Program-made: the position numbers and the translations under genes
Source: Selaginella moellendorffii
Taxonomy: Eukaryota > Streptophyta > Lycopodiopsida > Selaginellales > Selaginellaceae
NCBI RefSeq assembly: GCF_000143415.4
Contig: NW_003314266.1
Span: forward strand, 1,477,505 to 1,541,504
Direction: 5' to 3'
Length of the DNA: 64,000 nt
The notes under the pieces: model-generated
What the model saw: only the letters and a program-made list of their open reading frames with translations
Databases searched by the model: none
What the model was told of the DNA's origin: nothing
Shown: one piece after another, positions 21,394-30,810 of the stretch
How the letters are laid out: each line of letters starts with the position of its first letter
Position numbering within the stretch: the first letter of the stretch is position 1

Positions 21394-21938
21394 TTGGGAA
21401 GAACCCTAGAACCCTTTATTTCTAGGGCTCTTATTCTCCTCCGTCTTCTCGCCGGAGCCAAGAGGTATGTCGCTATCAGCTCCTATAGCTAGCTTGTTTC
21501 GTTCATAGCTTAGCTCGCTGGATCAAGGCATTTTTTTTCTCTCGAAATGGTGCTGCTCGATCAAGCATTTTTTCCTCTTCATTCTTTTGCTCTTCGCTCT
21601 CGCTGGATCAAACAGTTAGCTGTGGTATTGTCTTCGCTCGATCAAGACATTCTTTTGCTCTTTTCTTCGTGTGCATTGCTTGTTTTTCTTCCATTTTTTC
21701 TTCTTAGCTTTTGAGCTGACAAATCTTCTCTTTTTTTTTCCCCATAGCTAGCTTGTTTCGATCAAACAGTCAGCTGGCATTTTTTTTTTTGTCTATCTTC
21801 GCATTTTCTGCTAATCTCTTCGTTTTTCCTCTTTAGCAGTGGCATTCTTTTGCTCTTTTCTTTTGTGTTCATTGCTTGTTCTTCCATTTTTCGTTGTAGC
21901 ATGGAGTTGACAAATCCTCTCTTTGCTACCAGGAACAC
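21394..21938. repeat. Divergent promoter region with imperfect tandem repeat (about 195-bp period)
   Basis: Between the divergent MAG2-like and DUF155 genes. The block CATTCTTTTGCTCTTTTCTT at 21648 recurs at 21843 with its downstream sequence (CATTGCTTGTT..CTTCCATTTTT, then GAGTTGACAAAT-like), together with repeated CTCGATCAAG and TAGCTAGCTTGTTTCG motifs. The region is T/C-rich and non-coding, probably a 5' UTR with promoter. Confidence 0.7.
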
Positions 21939-23126
21939 ATGTTTAATTCTCATGCTGTGACAAAGTTCCGCAGCGTTCTCTCGTCGGCATCGAGGAAGAG
22001 AATTCGTCTTCATGAATCTCCTCGACAAGAGCCCCTCAAACAGCTCCTTTCGCCACTGCCGGTATTTATTCCCAACGCTCACTTCTCGCGGAAGGCTTTC
22101 AAAGAAGCTCCTGCCAAGGAGAGATCTCCAAATGCCTCCGGACGGCGGCAGTACCCGGAAGTTCACAGCCAGCTCCGAATGAGAAACTCAGCTGCTCGGC
22201 CAGTCGAGGAAGACGAGCTCGGTTTTGAAGAGCAGGCCGAGGGTGAGATTTACGTCGATCAACCAGAGGCCTACGTTCCCGTGGAGGCTCGTTTCTTCGC
22301 GCGAAGCGTCGACTTGAGAACACTCGCTCAAGAGAAGTCACTCGACATTGCGGTTTCACGAAACCACTTGATCATCCGGCTCAAAGACGCTGCTTCTTCG
22401 AGTTCTCCCGCTGCCGAGGTGACTGGAGTTCCAACCATCGATTGCTGGAACGACGAAGGCTACATGGTCATCTTTAACTATGGAACCGCGGTGCTCTTCA
22501 ACGTTGCTCCAGGAAAGGAGGAGGAGTATCTCAAGACAGTGAAGCAGCACTCCAAAGGCGTGTTTGACGAGCCAAACCGGGACAACTACTGTGTGGTAGT
22601 GAGGCCAACTTTGGATAAATGGAGCGAAGGCTCGGTGGACAGGATCATGGTGAAGGAACTCGACGTGAACAGCATCCGTGTGGTGGCCGTGATATTGAGC
22701 CAGAGCATCGCGCTGGATCATTACACTAAACAGATCGACGCCATGCTGAAATCCTTCGACGATCTCAACTTCATCATGCAGCAAACCGGGACTTTTAATC
22801 TCCAGCGGCGTGAGCTCTTCAAGCTTGTCGCATCCGTCAACACGGCTCTCGCGGAGACGATCCTCAAGGCTGGACTGTTGGAGAGGTCCGACGTAGCCTG
22901 GCAGAACGCAAACTATGATAGCATCTGGGCCTTCATGCGCGAAGAGTTTGAGCTCGAGGACAGGTTTGAGAGCCTGGAAAAGAAGACCGGGATTATCCAG
23001 CACAACGTAGCGTTCTTCCTCGACATCCTACAGAACCGCAAGTCGGACTCCCTGGAGTGGATAATCATCGTTCTCATAGCTGCGGATATATGCGTGAGCT
23101 TGTACGAGATATTCCACGGCACGTGA
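21939..23126 (+). CDS. RRG-like: DUF155 / RMD1-Sif2 family protein (RETARDED ROOT GROWTH-like, mitochondrial)
   Basis: A 395-residue single-exon frame. The N-terminal 80 residues are rich in Arg, Ser and Ala with few acidic residues, fitting a mitochondrial presequence. The DUF155 core runs from about residue 115 to 370: VEARFFARSVDLRTLA, GVPTIDCWNDEGYMVIFNYGTAVLF, DRIMVKELDVNSIRVVAVILSQSIALDHY and DDLNFIMQQTGTFNLQRRELFKLVA. A C-terminal membrane anchor follows (LEWIIIVLIAADICVSLYEI). Plant RRG and RRL are mitochondrial proteins needed for root-meristem cell division; yeast and animal relatives include RMD1 and RMND1. The exact start is uncertain, because the first ATG lies just after an AG acceptor-like sequence and a short upstream exon cannot be excluded. 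Confidence 0.9.
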   Translation: MFNSHAVTKFRSVLSSASRKRIRLHESPRQEPLKQLLSPLPVFIPNAHFSRKAFKEAPAKERSPNASGRRQYPEVHSQLRMRNSAARPVEEDELGFEEQAEGEIYVDQPEAYVPVEARFFARSVDLRTLAQEKSLDIAVSRNHLIIRLKDAASSSSPAAEVTGVPTIDCWNDEGYMVIFNYGTAVLFNVAPGKEEEYLKTVKQHSKGVFDEPNRDNYCVVVRPTLDKWSEGSVDRIMVKELDVNSIRVVAVILSQSIALDHYTKQIDAMLKSFDDLNFIMQQTGTFNLQRRELFKLVASVNTALAETILKAGLLERSDVAWQNANYDSIWAFMREEFELEDRFESLEKKTGIIQHNVAFFLDILQNRKSDSLEWIIIVLIAADICVSLYEIFHGT

Positions 23127-23290
23127 AGATCTTTATTCAGGTTCGACTTCGAGAGTTTACAAAGAAAAAACAAACTTACGTTTATCTTGGCGTTTCTGAA
23201 TCAGGTCCCGCGCTTCTGTGCGCTACAGGAAGGTACAGATGAATTCTACTCTTGAAACACTACAGGTTGTTGATATTGTTTTGCCAGAGG

Positions 23291-25154
23291 TCAAAATGCG
23301 ATCTTTTCGTCGAGTGTTGTCCTTGGTCCGGTGTATGTCCACTTGCCATACACTTGCCAGTAGACGACACCGACTCCAATCGTTCCAACGAGCGACAACG
23401 GGGTGTAGTTGAAGCTCTGGATTCCAATGGGAAACTTTGGCGGCAGGCAGAAAAGAATTGTAATGAGAATCCCCCAGAGGCTTCCCCAAGCTCCAAGGTA
23501 GACTCCAAAGCCATGTAGAGTATACGGTCCTGGTGGATGCTTCTTACCGCTCGGTGCGTGCTTGCAGAAGAGAACTATGATGTAAGGTATCCAGGCAGTG
23601 ACAGTCGACATGGCTGCTATAGCAGTGAAGGCCACGGAGCTCCCGGAAGATGGTAGTGTTGCTAGGAAGGCTATAGCAACAGTGGCAAAGGTGGCGTTCA
23701 CAGGGACTCTTTCTCGAGCAGTCAGTCTAGTGAGGAAGGCTTGGAAGGGAATGCTGGCGTCTCTAGCCATGGCATAGACCTGTGGACAAAACGGCTTAGC
23801 AGGAAACATCGTGAAGTTTACTTACGCATCGAGCAGTCAGTGTGACGTTGATAATGTTGGCGAAGAACAACGACGTTGCTGCGAGACCCGTGAAGAGGAC
23901 CGCTCCAACGTTTCCACGTTTGAATCTGGCTTCAAAGCAATCGTAGAAGAGCTGGATTCCAGCCGACTCGAGTCCTCCGCCTGGAAAAAGAACTCGATCC
24001 CGGCCAAGATCATCTTAAAGTTTACCAGTTGCTGTGTCGAAGGCTAGCAGATTCTCGGGTTTTTGGATGCAGAAGGTCATGATGAAGAGCAGCAGCATAT
24101 CGATCCCGGCCGTGAGATAAGCGCTTCGTATCATAGCACGGGGACCAGCAATGGCCGCAGTCTTTACTTCCTCGACAATGTGGGATCCGACATCAAAGCC
24201 CGTGAGCATAGCCTTGGAGGAAAAAAGAGCAAGCTTGAGAAAAAGAAGTGGCAGAACAGGATCTCACCTGAAAGTAAGGCAGTCCAGCAGCCACGATCAT
24301 CCACGAGCTGTGGAGCTCTTGGCCGGGAGCTCTCACGAATTCCGTGAAGACAAACTTGGGGCTCTGGAACTTGGGACTGATCCCGAGGAGTGTGACGCCG
24401 ACAATGAAAGTCGCAGCCATTTGGAACCAAGCTCCAGCACTGCTCAAGTATCCAAGCCATTTCGAACTGACGACTGACACTCCCAAGTGAGCGGCAAATG
24501 CCAAAGTGGTGACGAGCGTGACCTTCACAGCAAACCAAGTGAGCATCCCAAAACTTTCTTCTTCTCAAAGCTTACTTGATAGCTGGACAGATTGAAGCCG
24601 CCACCCTGCGCTCCTCCAGTGCTGAGAAGTATCATCTTCTGAGCAAACTTCGCGAGAAGGTACTCGTTGAGCGCGGTTCCACAGAGAGCTCCGACCAGGT
24701 AGATCCAGCCGACGAGCCACGAAAGCCAGTGCATGCCCGGACAGAGCTGCGCAACCCAGTAGTAGACACTCCCAAGAGTCGGGAAGGTGGAGTAAACTTC
24801 GGCAATGGCAAGCAGCACGCTCAAGGTTCCGAGAGTGGTGACGAGCATTCCCAAGAAGATGACGAGCGGGCCACCATAGCAGTACATGTAACCGTAGTAT
24901 CCAGTGACGAAGCCGAGCGGGGCGGTGTAGGAGAAAGTATAGGCGAACTGCTGGAAAGGTGTCATGACGCGCCGGTACTCCTGCTTGTAGCCGAGCTCGT
25001 TGAGCCGCCTCTCGTCCTCGTCTCCATCGAGCTCTGGATCGCGAGCTTCATCAAGATTTGGATCGCGAGCTCCTCCGGCTTTTGGATCACCAGCAATACC
25101 ATCGTCTCCATCGAGTTTTATGGAGACAGCAGCCGGGAGCTCGCAGCTGCTCAT
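23291..25154 (-). CDS. BAT1-like: APC-family amino-acid permease (BAT1/GABP type)
   Basis: A 12-helix transporter of the amino acid-polyamine-organocation superfamily, expected to move amino acids or GABA across a membrane. Five exons. The N-terminus (residues 1-55) is acidic with repeated DP-x-LD units, followed by ERRLNELGYKQEYRRVMTP, the characteristic BAT1 entry. Helices include FSYTAPLGFVTGYYGYMYCYGGP, YSTFPTLGSVYYWVAQLCPG, SWLVGWIYLVGALCGTALNEY, GFDVGSHIVEEVKTAAIAGP (the consensus segment with conserved Glu) and VYAMARDASIPF. The end is GKWTYTGPRTTLDEKIAF. It is more diverged than typical BAT1, so the substrate is not predictable. It is convergent with the DUF155 gene (164 bp between stops). 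Confidence 0.88.
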
Positions 25155-26018
25155 TGCGACAGAGGCGGAGGAGGAGCAAGCTACTTACAGAGGTAAAGTC
25201 TTTTAAGGTTTTCCCATATCGTCCATCTGTTTTCCTTGTTTTTCTTCTGTTCGTACTGGCAGCGCCCATATGGCATGGGAAGAAAAGCCTGCAACGGAAT
25301 GCATTGATGGTCTGGTAGGGAGCGACAGGACGAAGTTGACGGCTTCCACTCTGTAAGTTGGTGTGAAACTAACCTTCTGATCTCCTCGCTCTCCATTTTG
25401 CCGAGCCAGATTTCCGAGAGAACGAGATCTTGGTTATATTATCAGAAGTTTGTGCATGATCATCTTATAATCTACTTCCAGTGAGTGCTTTCGTCACAGA
25501 AGAAGTGAAAGAAAAACTCATAGCTGCCACGCTCGTTACGAAGAACTATAGAAATTTTATTAGGAACTCCATCTCCAAGCTCATCCATTGTTGGTTTGTC
25601 ACATCTTGGGTTCCACGTCAATCTGGAAACTACCAGGTCGTCATATATAATTTGATATCGTGTCGCACTCATCCATGGACAACAAACGTGATAAATTTCC
25701 GTCCTTGATATCCATGTTTTTAAATCCTTGACGACACCTCGACGGAATATCCGCTACCCGCATATTCCGCCGCGAAACCGTCCAGGTACAATGCACAGCG
25801 CAGCCTCACGTGCGCTTATCCCGGATCCCTCGATCCGACGGCCTATAACGTTCCAGCTTTTCTTGGAACTCTTTCTCGTGGCGAAGTTCTTTTTAAACAT
25901 CACATAAACTTCGATCCAGAGAGGCTATCCATCATCGCTCTCCAAAAGAGGTTATACACCATCGTTCTCCTTATAGATCACAGTTCTCCCAGGCTATAGA
26001 TCATATCCACAGTTCTCC
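25155..26018. promoter_or_regulatory. Divergent promoter region between permease and methionine gamma-lyase
   Basis: 864 bp. A G-box CACGTG at 25807-25812 lies about 210 bp upstream of the MGL start. The MGL leader (25925-26015) repeats ATC(A/G)..(G/A)TTCTCC-like units. A minus-strand frame at 25181-25396 directly upstream of the permease start has no family resemblance and is probably leader sequence. Confidence 0.5.
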
Positions 26019-27344
26019 ATGGACGCTTCCACCAAGCGAGGAGGATCAGGATCCGCGAGTGGCTTCTTCCAGGACCGCTACTCGGCAAAGCGCCCAAGAG
26101 CATCATCGCCGCCGCCGCCCCTCGATCCGGAAGAGGGCCTCGTCTCCATCCGCCACGAATTCGGCGAGCACGGCGGCGTCAACATGTCCATCGAGGCCTC
26201 GTCCACTTTCACGGTGATGGAGGCCGAGACCATGGGCAAGATGTTCAAAGGTGAGCTCGGCCCGGACCGCGACTTCTACATCTACAGCCGCCACTTCAAC
26301 CCCACGGTGCTCAACCTGGGCCGCCAGATCGCCGCCATGGAGGGCACCCAGGCCGCCTACTGCACCGCCAGCGGCATGTCCGCGGTAGCCAGCGTCATAC
26401 TGCAGCTGTGCGACGCCGGCGACCACGTCGTCGCCTCCAACCGCCTCTACGGCGGCACCTACGCGCTGCTGCGTCACTTCCTCCCCCGCACCTGCGGCAT
26501 CGCCACCACCTTCGTGGACGTGACCGACACCGCCGCGGTGGAGCGCGCGGTGGCGTCGCGCGGCACCAAGATCCTCTACGTGGAGTCCATCGCCAACCCG
26601 GTGCTCACCGTCGCGGACATCCCCGCGCTGGCCGCCATCGCCCACGCTCGCAGCGCCGCGCTGGTGGTGGACAACACCTTCGCGCCCATGGTTCTCTCGC
26701 CGGCGCGGCTCGGCGCGGACGTGGTCGTGCACAGCATCTCCAAGTTCATCAGCGGGCAGAGCGACGTGATCGCTGGCGCGGTGTGTGGCCCGGCGGCGCT
26801 CATCCGCGACATGATGGGACTCCAGCACGGAGCTCTGATGCTGCTCGGCCCGACCATGAATCCAACAGTCGCGTTTCACGTATCGGGCAGGCTTGCGCAT
26901 CTCGGACTAAGAATGCGCGAGCACTCGTCCCGGGCGATGGAGTTTGCGAAGAGGATGAAGAGCATGGGTCTCAAGGTGATATATCCGGGGCTGGAGGATC
27001 ACCCGCAGCACGAACTTCTCAAAGCCCTGGGGAACGAAGGCTATGGCTATGGCGGGGTGGTGGCGGTGGACTTGGACACGGACGAGCGGGCCAATCGGTT
27101 CATGCACTACTTGCAGAACTTCACCGGGTTTGGGCTCATGGCGGTGAGCCTCGGGTACCACGAGACTCTCATGTCGTGCTCGTCCTCGAGCACGAGTAGC
27201 GAGCTGAACGAGGCGGAGAGGGCCGAGGCCGGCGTTGGAGCCGGGCTTGTGAGGCTGTCGGTGGGATACACTGGGACGCTGGAGCAGCGGTGGAAGCAGC
27301 TGCATGATGCGATTGTGGCGCTCGGTATAGCTCGGAAAGCTTAG
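26019..27344 (+). CDS. MGL: Methionine gamma-lyase
   Basis: A cytosolic PLP enzyme that splits methionine into methanethiol, 2-oxobutanoate and ammonia, feeding sulfur recycling and isoleucine synthesis. The single exon encodes 441 residues, about the length of Arabidopsis MGL. Visible features: an N-terminal Ser/Pro extension to residue 35; the PLP phosphate-binding SGMSAVAS (about 118-125); NRLYGGTYALL; the cofactor aspartate in VVDNTFAPM (about 217-224); and the Schiff-base lysine K242 in HSISKFISGQSD. C-terminal substrate-site motifs GLVRLSVGYTG and the Cys/Ser-rich SCSSSS stretch follow. It is strongly GC-rich and intronless, and a long antisense frame is a by-product of that composition. 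Its stop lies 16 nt from that of the convergent C2 gene. Confidence 0.96.
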   Translation: MDASTKRGGSGSASGFFQDRYSAKRPRASSPPPPLDPEEGLVSIRHEFGEHGGVNMSIEASSTFTVMEAETMGKMFKGELGPDRDFYIYSRHFNPTVLNLGRQIAAMEGTQAAYCTASGMSAVASVILQLCDAGDHVVASNRLYGGTYALLRHFLPRTCGIATTFVDVTDTAAVERAVASRGTKILYVESIANPVLTVADIPALAAIAHARSAALVVDNTFAPMVLSPARLGADVVVHSISKFISGQSDVIAGAVCGPAALIRDMMGLQHGALMLLGPTMNPTVAFHVSGRLAHLGLRMREHSSRAMEFAKRMKSMGLKVIYPGLEDHPQHELLKALGNEGYGYGGVVAVDLDTDERANRFMHYLQNFTGFGLMAVSLGYHETLMSCSSSSTSSELNEAERAEAGVGAGLVRLSVGYTGTLEQRWKQLHDAIVALGIARKA

Positions 27345-27360
27345 CTTGTAAATGATTTGA

Positions 27361-28721
27361 TCACTTGAAAGCTTTCTTGAAGCCTTTCCAGACTTTCATC
27401 TTGGCGTGCTTGTGCTTTTTGTGTTTGCCGTGCGAGTAATGGCCGTGTCCACCACCTGAGAGTAAGAATCGAGACGTGAAAACCACTACTGTAGCGAAAC
27501 GAATGAAACCATACCCGGTGTGTGACCATAGCTTCCGTGCTTTTGGTGAGGAAATGGTGGTGGAACAACCGGGTATCCGTGCGGAGGAGCGGGACTGCCG
27601 TAAGGAGCTACTGGCTTGTGATGAGGATCTTGGTGAGAGCTTGACGATCCTTGCGGATATGGATTGTAGCCTGCCGGAGGATAGCCTCCTGGAGCTGGAG
27701 GATAGCCATGTCCTCCTCCTGGAGCTGGAGGAGGATATCCCCCAGGAACTGGAGCTGGAGGATAGCCATGTCCTGGAGCTTGGGGATATCCTCCAGGAAC
27801 TGGAGCTGGAGGGTAGCCTCCAGAATGAGGAGGAGGGGGAGGATATCCTCCAGGAAATGGCGCTGGAGGATAGCCCCCGGCTGGAGGATACGCTGATTCC
27901 ATATGGCCCTTCTCGTTTTTGTGAGCTTTGTCCTTGGATCCAGTCTGCTATAAGAAAGCAACAAAGAAAGTATGAGTTTTCCAGTATTGTTTCTGTGGAG
28001 GATGGTTTTACCGCTTGGCTGAAGTGCATGATCAATCGGAGCTCCCCAGCGTGCCTGGATTATACGTGAAGATCAGAGAAACGAAAACTGGTTTGCGAGA
28101 TCGACTTACTTTCCACTTCGTGATGACAGTGGCCAGGCATTGTCATCGTAACCCGAGGAGATCACTTTCTCGAGCTGCACCCTTCGAGTTTGAGCAGCAC
28201 ACGGTTTCTCTGAGAAAACTGGAGAAGCAGTAAAGTTTACCTTCCCGTGCCGATGAGATCATCCATAGCGAGCGTATTGCTGTTCCAGACTTGGACATGA
28301 AGCTCACGGAGGCCTTCTATCAATGAGAGCGTGAACTTATCGTTGAAAGAAGGATTTTTCCCACCATCTGGAACGAGAAAAACGAAGAAAAAGTTAGAAC
28401 TTGGGAGACAATCCCCCTGAGAGATAATCCTCAGGAGTATTGTCTCTCAAGATCGCAAAAATCCACCAGGAGCGAAGGAAATCTTTCTCACCAGTGTCAG
28501 TCTTTGTTCTATGCTTTTGCGTTCCATACTCGACAATCACGTATGGATCCTGCCGAGACAACCACTCCGTGTTCCTCAAGTTCTTGCCGCCAACAACTGG
28601 GAAGCAAACGCCGATCAGACCCTAGCAATGTGGGTTTTTTCCGAGCTAGATCCTCCCAAATCCTAGAAGAAATGCGATGCTTACCATTGATTTCCAGCGA
28701 TTGGCCTTGAATCCCATACAT
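27361..28721 (-). CDS. C2-domain protein with XYPPX proline/glycine-rich tail (SRC2-like)
   Basis: Small plant C2 proteins of this type bind membranes in a calcium-dependent way. I join exon 1 (MYGIQGQSLEIN, start 28721) to exon 2 through an acceptor that yields INVVGGKNLRNTEWLSRQDPYVIVEYG. Then come GGKNPSFNDKFTLSLIEGLRELHVQVWNSN, the C2 core, and ISSGYDDNAWPL. The last coding part (27900-27490) is a run of GGYPPAP/GHGYPPAP repeats, the XYPPX family signature, ending in a basic His/Lys tail (GHYSHGKHKKHKHAKMKVWKGFKKAFK). An alternative acceptor 30 nt upstream would break the C2 motif. The repeat DNA itself is a GGAGCTGGAGGATA-type minisatellite-like tract. Gene structure is inferred by eye. 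Confidence 0.87.
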
Positions 28722-28930
28722 TGGAATGCGCACCGCCGCTCACTCTCTCGCTGACCAAATCACTCACTCCTCTTCAAATTAGAACAGGATATTCTGTGAT
28801 CTATTCGAATAGGATATTCCGTCCATATTGAGGATAAACCGTGAAAACGTTCCTTCAATGTACGCTTGCCACGTGTTAGGCCTTTCCTCTGTGGCAGATT
28901 CGCGAAATTAGGGCAGGGCTAGAACATTTG
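28722..28930. promoter_or_regulatory. 209-bp divergent promoter with G-box
   Basis: Shared upstream space of the C2-XYPPX gene (minus) and the small conserved protein (plus). A G-box CACGTG at 28870-28875 lies in GCCACGTGTTAGG. Confidence 0.5.
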
Positions 28931-29434
28931 ATGGCCCGCGCTCGATACAGGGGATTGCGGCCGATCTTGTCTTCGATTCGCGCTCCTAGGGCCAAGGCAC
29001 CGCTATTGATCCACAGCCGGAGCGGCCACAGCGGCGGCGGCAAGCCCTGGCAGGAGAGCGTCTATGTCGACAGGGATCCCAGTCCCGTTCGCAGGCTTGA
29101 GCATGTTCTTCGCGAGCACAAGATTTGCAAGGCGGCGCCCAGTTGGCTGCCATTCGTCCCCGGGAGCTGCTACTGGGTACCTTCCAAGGATCTGGCGCTT
29201 TTACCCGGCGACGCATACGGCTTCGTGAAGAGTTTGGGGGCAAGCGAAGCTTGCGATATGGTCAAGCGGCTGCGCTTGAATGATTCTCCTCGGCTTCCAG
29301 CGGAAAAAGGTTCGCCATGATTTTTTCTTTGCGATTTCGTTCCTCGAGGACGCTCTAATGATCTCTCTTGTAAATTCACAGTGGTCATTGTTGTAGAGCC
29401 TGTGGATCCTGATGATCAATCCGGAGACGCTTAA
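28931..29434 (+). CDS. Conserved small plant protein of unknown function
   Basis: Two exons: 28931 to about 29310, and after a short intron ending TTCACAG, about 29383-29434, stop TAA at 29432-29434. The product is about 143 residues. The N-terminal 45 residues are rich in Arg, Ser and Ala with almost no acidic residues, suggesting a mitochondrial or plastid transit peptide. The core has RRLEHVLREHKI, SWLPFVPGSCYWVPSKDL and ACDMVKRLRL; the PxWLPFxPGxxYWVP stretch is, as far as I recall, shared by uncharacterised plant proteins. The tail VVIVVEPVDPDDQSGDA is acidic. No catalytic motif is seen. Confidence 0.7.
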
Positions 29435-29876
29435 TGTACAGGGTGTGGTCACATTTTATTTGTCAGCTGGTAATCCACAGCGTTTCTATCACTGGATGGT
29501 AAGAAACGCAAATTAATGCCCGCGATCCCACGCAATTTTCCTTGAGCTTGAGATCATACAAGAGGTTTAATAGACACTCCTGTTCTAGAAACCAGCATCC
29601 ATCGTCATGAAGAAGGTTTTGGGATTTGACATGCCACCATGATCCGTCGCCAGGAGGTTGTTTCAATTGATTCCTCTGCGTCCATGCTGCCTGCATCATA
29701 GCGTTTGTGAGCCGCGAGCTCATGGTCCACATGATAATATGTGTGTAGAAGTTATTTAAAAAGTTTTCCTTTTTCTATTTTTTTTTTTAACTTAATTTTA
29801 GAGTAGGGCGGAAAAAGGTATGCCTTAGTATTTTCTTTGTGATCAATTGTAAATTCTCAGTGACCGATCAAGCGTA
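29435..29876. other. Intergenic, nothing recognised
   Basis: 442 bp with a T-rich tract near 29775-29800. AAAGGTTCGCC..TTTTTCTTTG-like sequence at 29305-29330 is weakly echoed at 29812-29842 (GGAAAAAGGTATGCC...TTTTCTTTGTGATC), suggesting an old local duplication of the small gene's intron region. Confidence 0.4.
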
Positions 29877-30810
29877 ATGTTCAGGGTAAAGAAATCTAGA
29901 GTAGCTATACATTCTTTGTCGAAGAAAAGGTGGCCCGGCAAGACGAAGAAGAGATCCTGTAATCCAGTCGCGGTTGCCCAAAGACATCCAACACTGCCTC
30001 ATCACCCTCCACCCTCTGCCGCTTTCGCTCCCTCTCAAAGCAGCAATCCTCCAGCATCTTTAGCAACTCAGACGGTTTTAAGATTCGCATCTCACCCAAA
30101 GGTGTTCACTCTCCCCCTCCCAAAGGGAAGCAGTACTTTTGCCTCCATAGGCACGGGCTTGGTACTGGCCTCCTGTTCTGGTCCTGCATAACTTCGTGGT
30201 GCTCAATCCAATTGCTACAAGGCAGCTGCTTCCGCTGCTGGATAATCCGTGCGTCTTCACTGCTATCCATCGTTGTCGCCGTGACTGTCAGGCCTGGTGG
30301 GTGCATGGTCGTAAACCTGTATGATTCAAGGGTAGCGGCGTGGATCTCTGGTGCAGACTTCCCTGTGCCAGACCGGGCCAATGGCGATCTCTTCTGCTGT
30401 ACCAGACACGGCTTGAAGTGCTCCAGGACGATTATCAGTTCTTCACTGTTTCCCCGGGTGATGTGACGACGCTCAAATCGTTCAACGTGTGGAACCCCAA
30501 GGCCACCCTCCGAACTTTGGCAACCTGGACGAGCCTCCCGTTGGGCTTTGAACGGCAACCCTTGTACACAGAGGCGGCTGCATTTGCTGACAAAAACGGC
30601 TTTGCAAGAAAGAATATGTCTCTCATCTCTTGTGGAGGTAAGTCTTCATTCTTGTGTGGCATAACTTAATGATTATGCTTACTTGCGCTTGGTATGCTGG
30701 AGCCAGGTGAGGACAACAGCCAATTTAGAAATCGCAAGTTTGGTTTTGTGTACCTGGAGAAGGGGAGGCAATGGCATGAGCAATATCTTTCTGCCCCAGA
30801 AAAATTCTAA
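29877..30810 (+). pseudogene. F-box/kelch-like protein, frameshifted
   Basis: Successive plus-strand frames give a plausible F-box-associated protein broken by frameshifts. The order is a Pro/Ser-rich N-terminus, then FTLPLPKGSSTFASIGTGLVLASCSGPA, then VVLNPIATRQLLPLLDNPCVF in a second frame (30195-30260), then MVVNLYDSRVAAWISGADFPVPD in another. The run QDDYQFFTVSPGDVTTLKSFNVWNPKATLRTL follows, to an exon end near 30635. After a GT-AG intron the last exon reads EDNSQFRNRKFGFVYLEKGRQWHEQYLSAPEKF with a stop. At least two frame changes lie where no splice sites are evident. An intact F-box motif itself is not visible. Confidence 0.55.

Noticed and set aside
25181-25396. Small minus-strand frame upstream of the permease (Cys-containing, LPMPYGRC)
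   Set aside because: Considered as a small CHCH or complex I-like protein, but the Cys spacing does not fit and the only splice candidate is 23 nt; more likely 5' leader.
26103-26900. Long open frame antisense to methionine gamma-lyase
   Set aside because: It is a shadow of the GC-rich MGL coding sequence; its translation is His/Arg/Val-rich without any family features.
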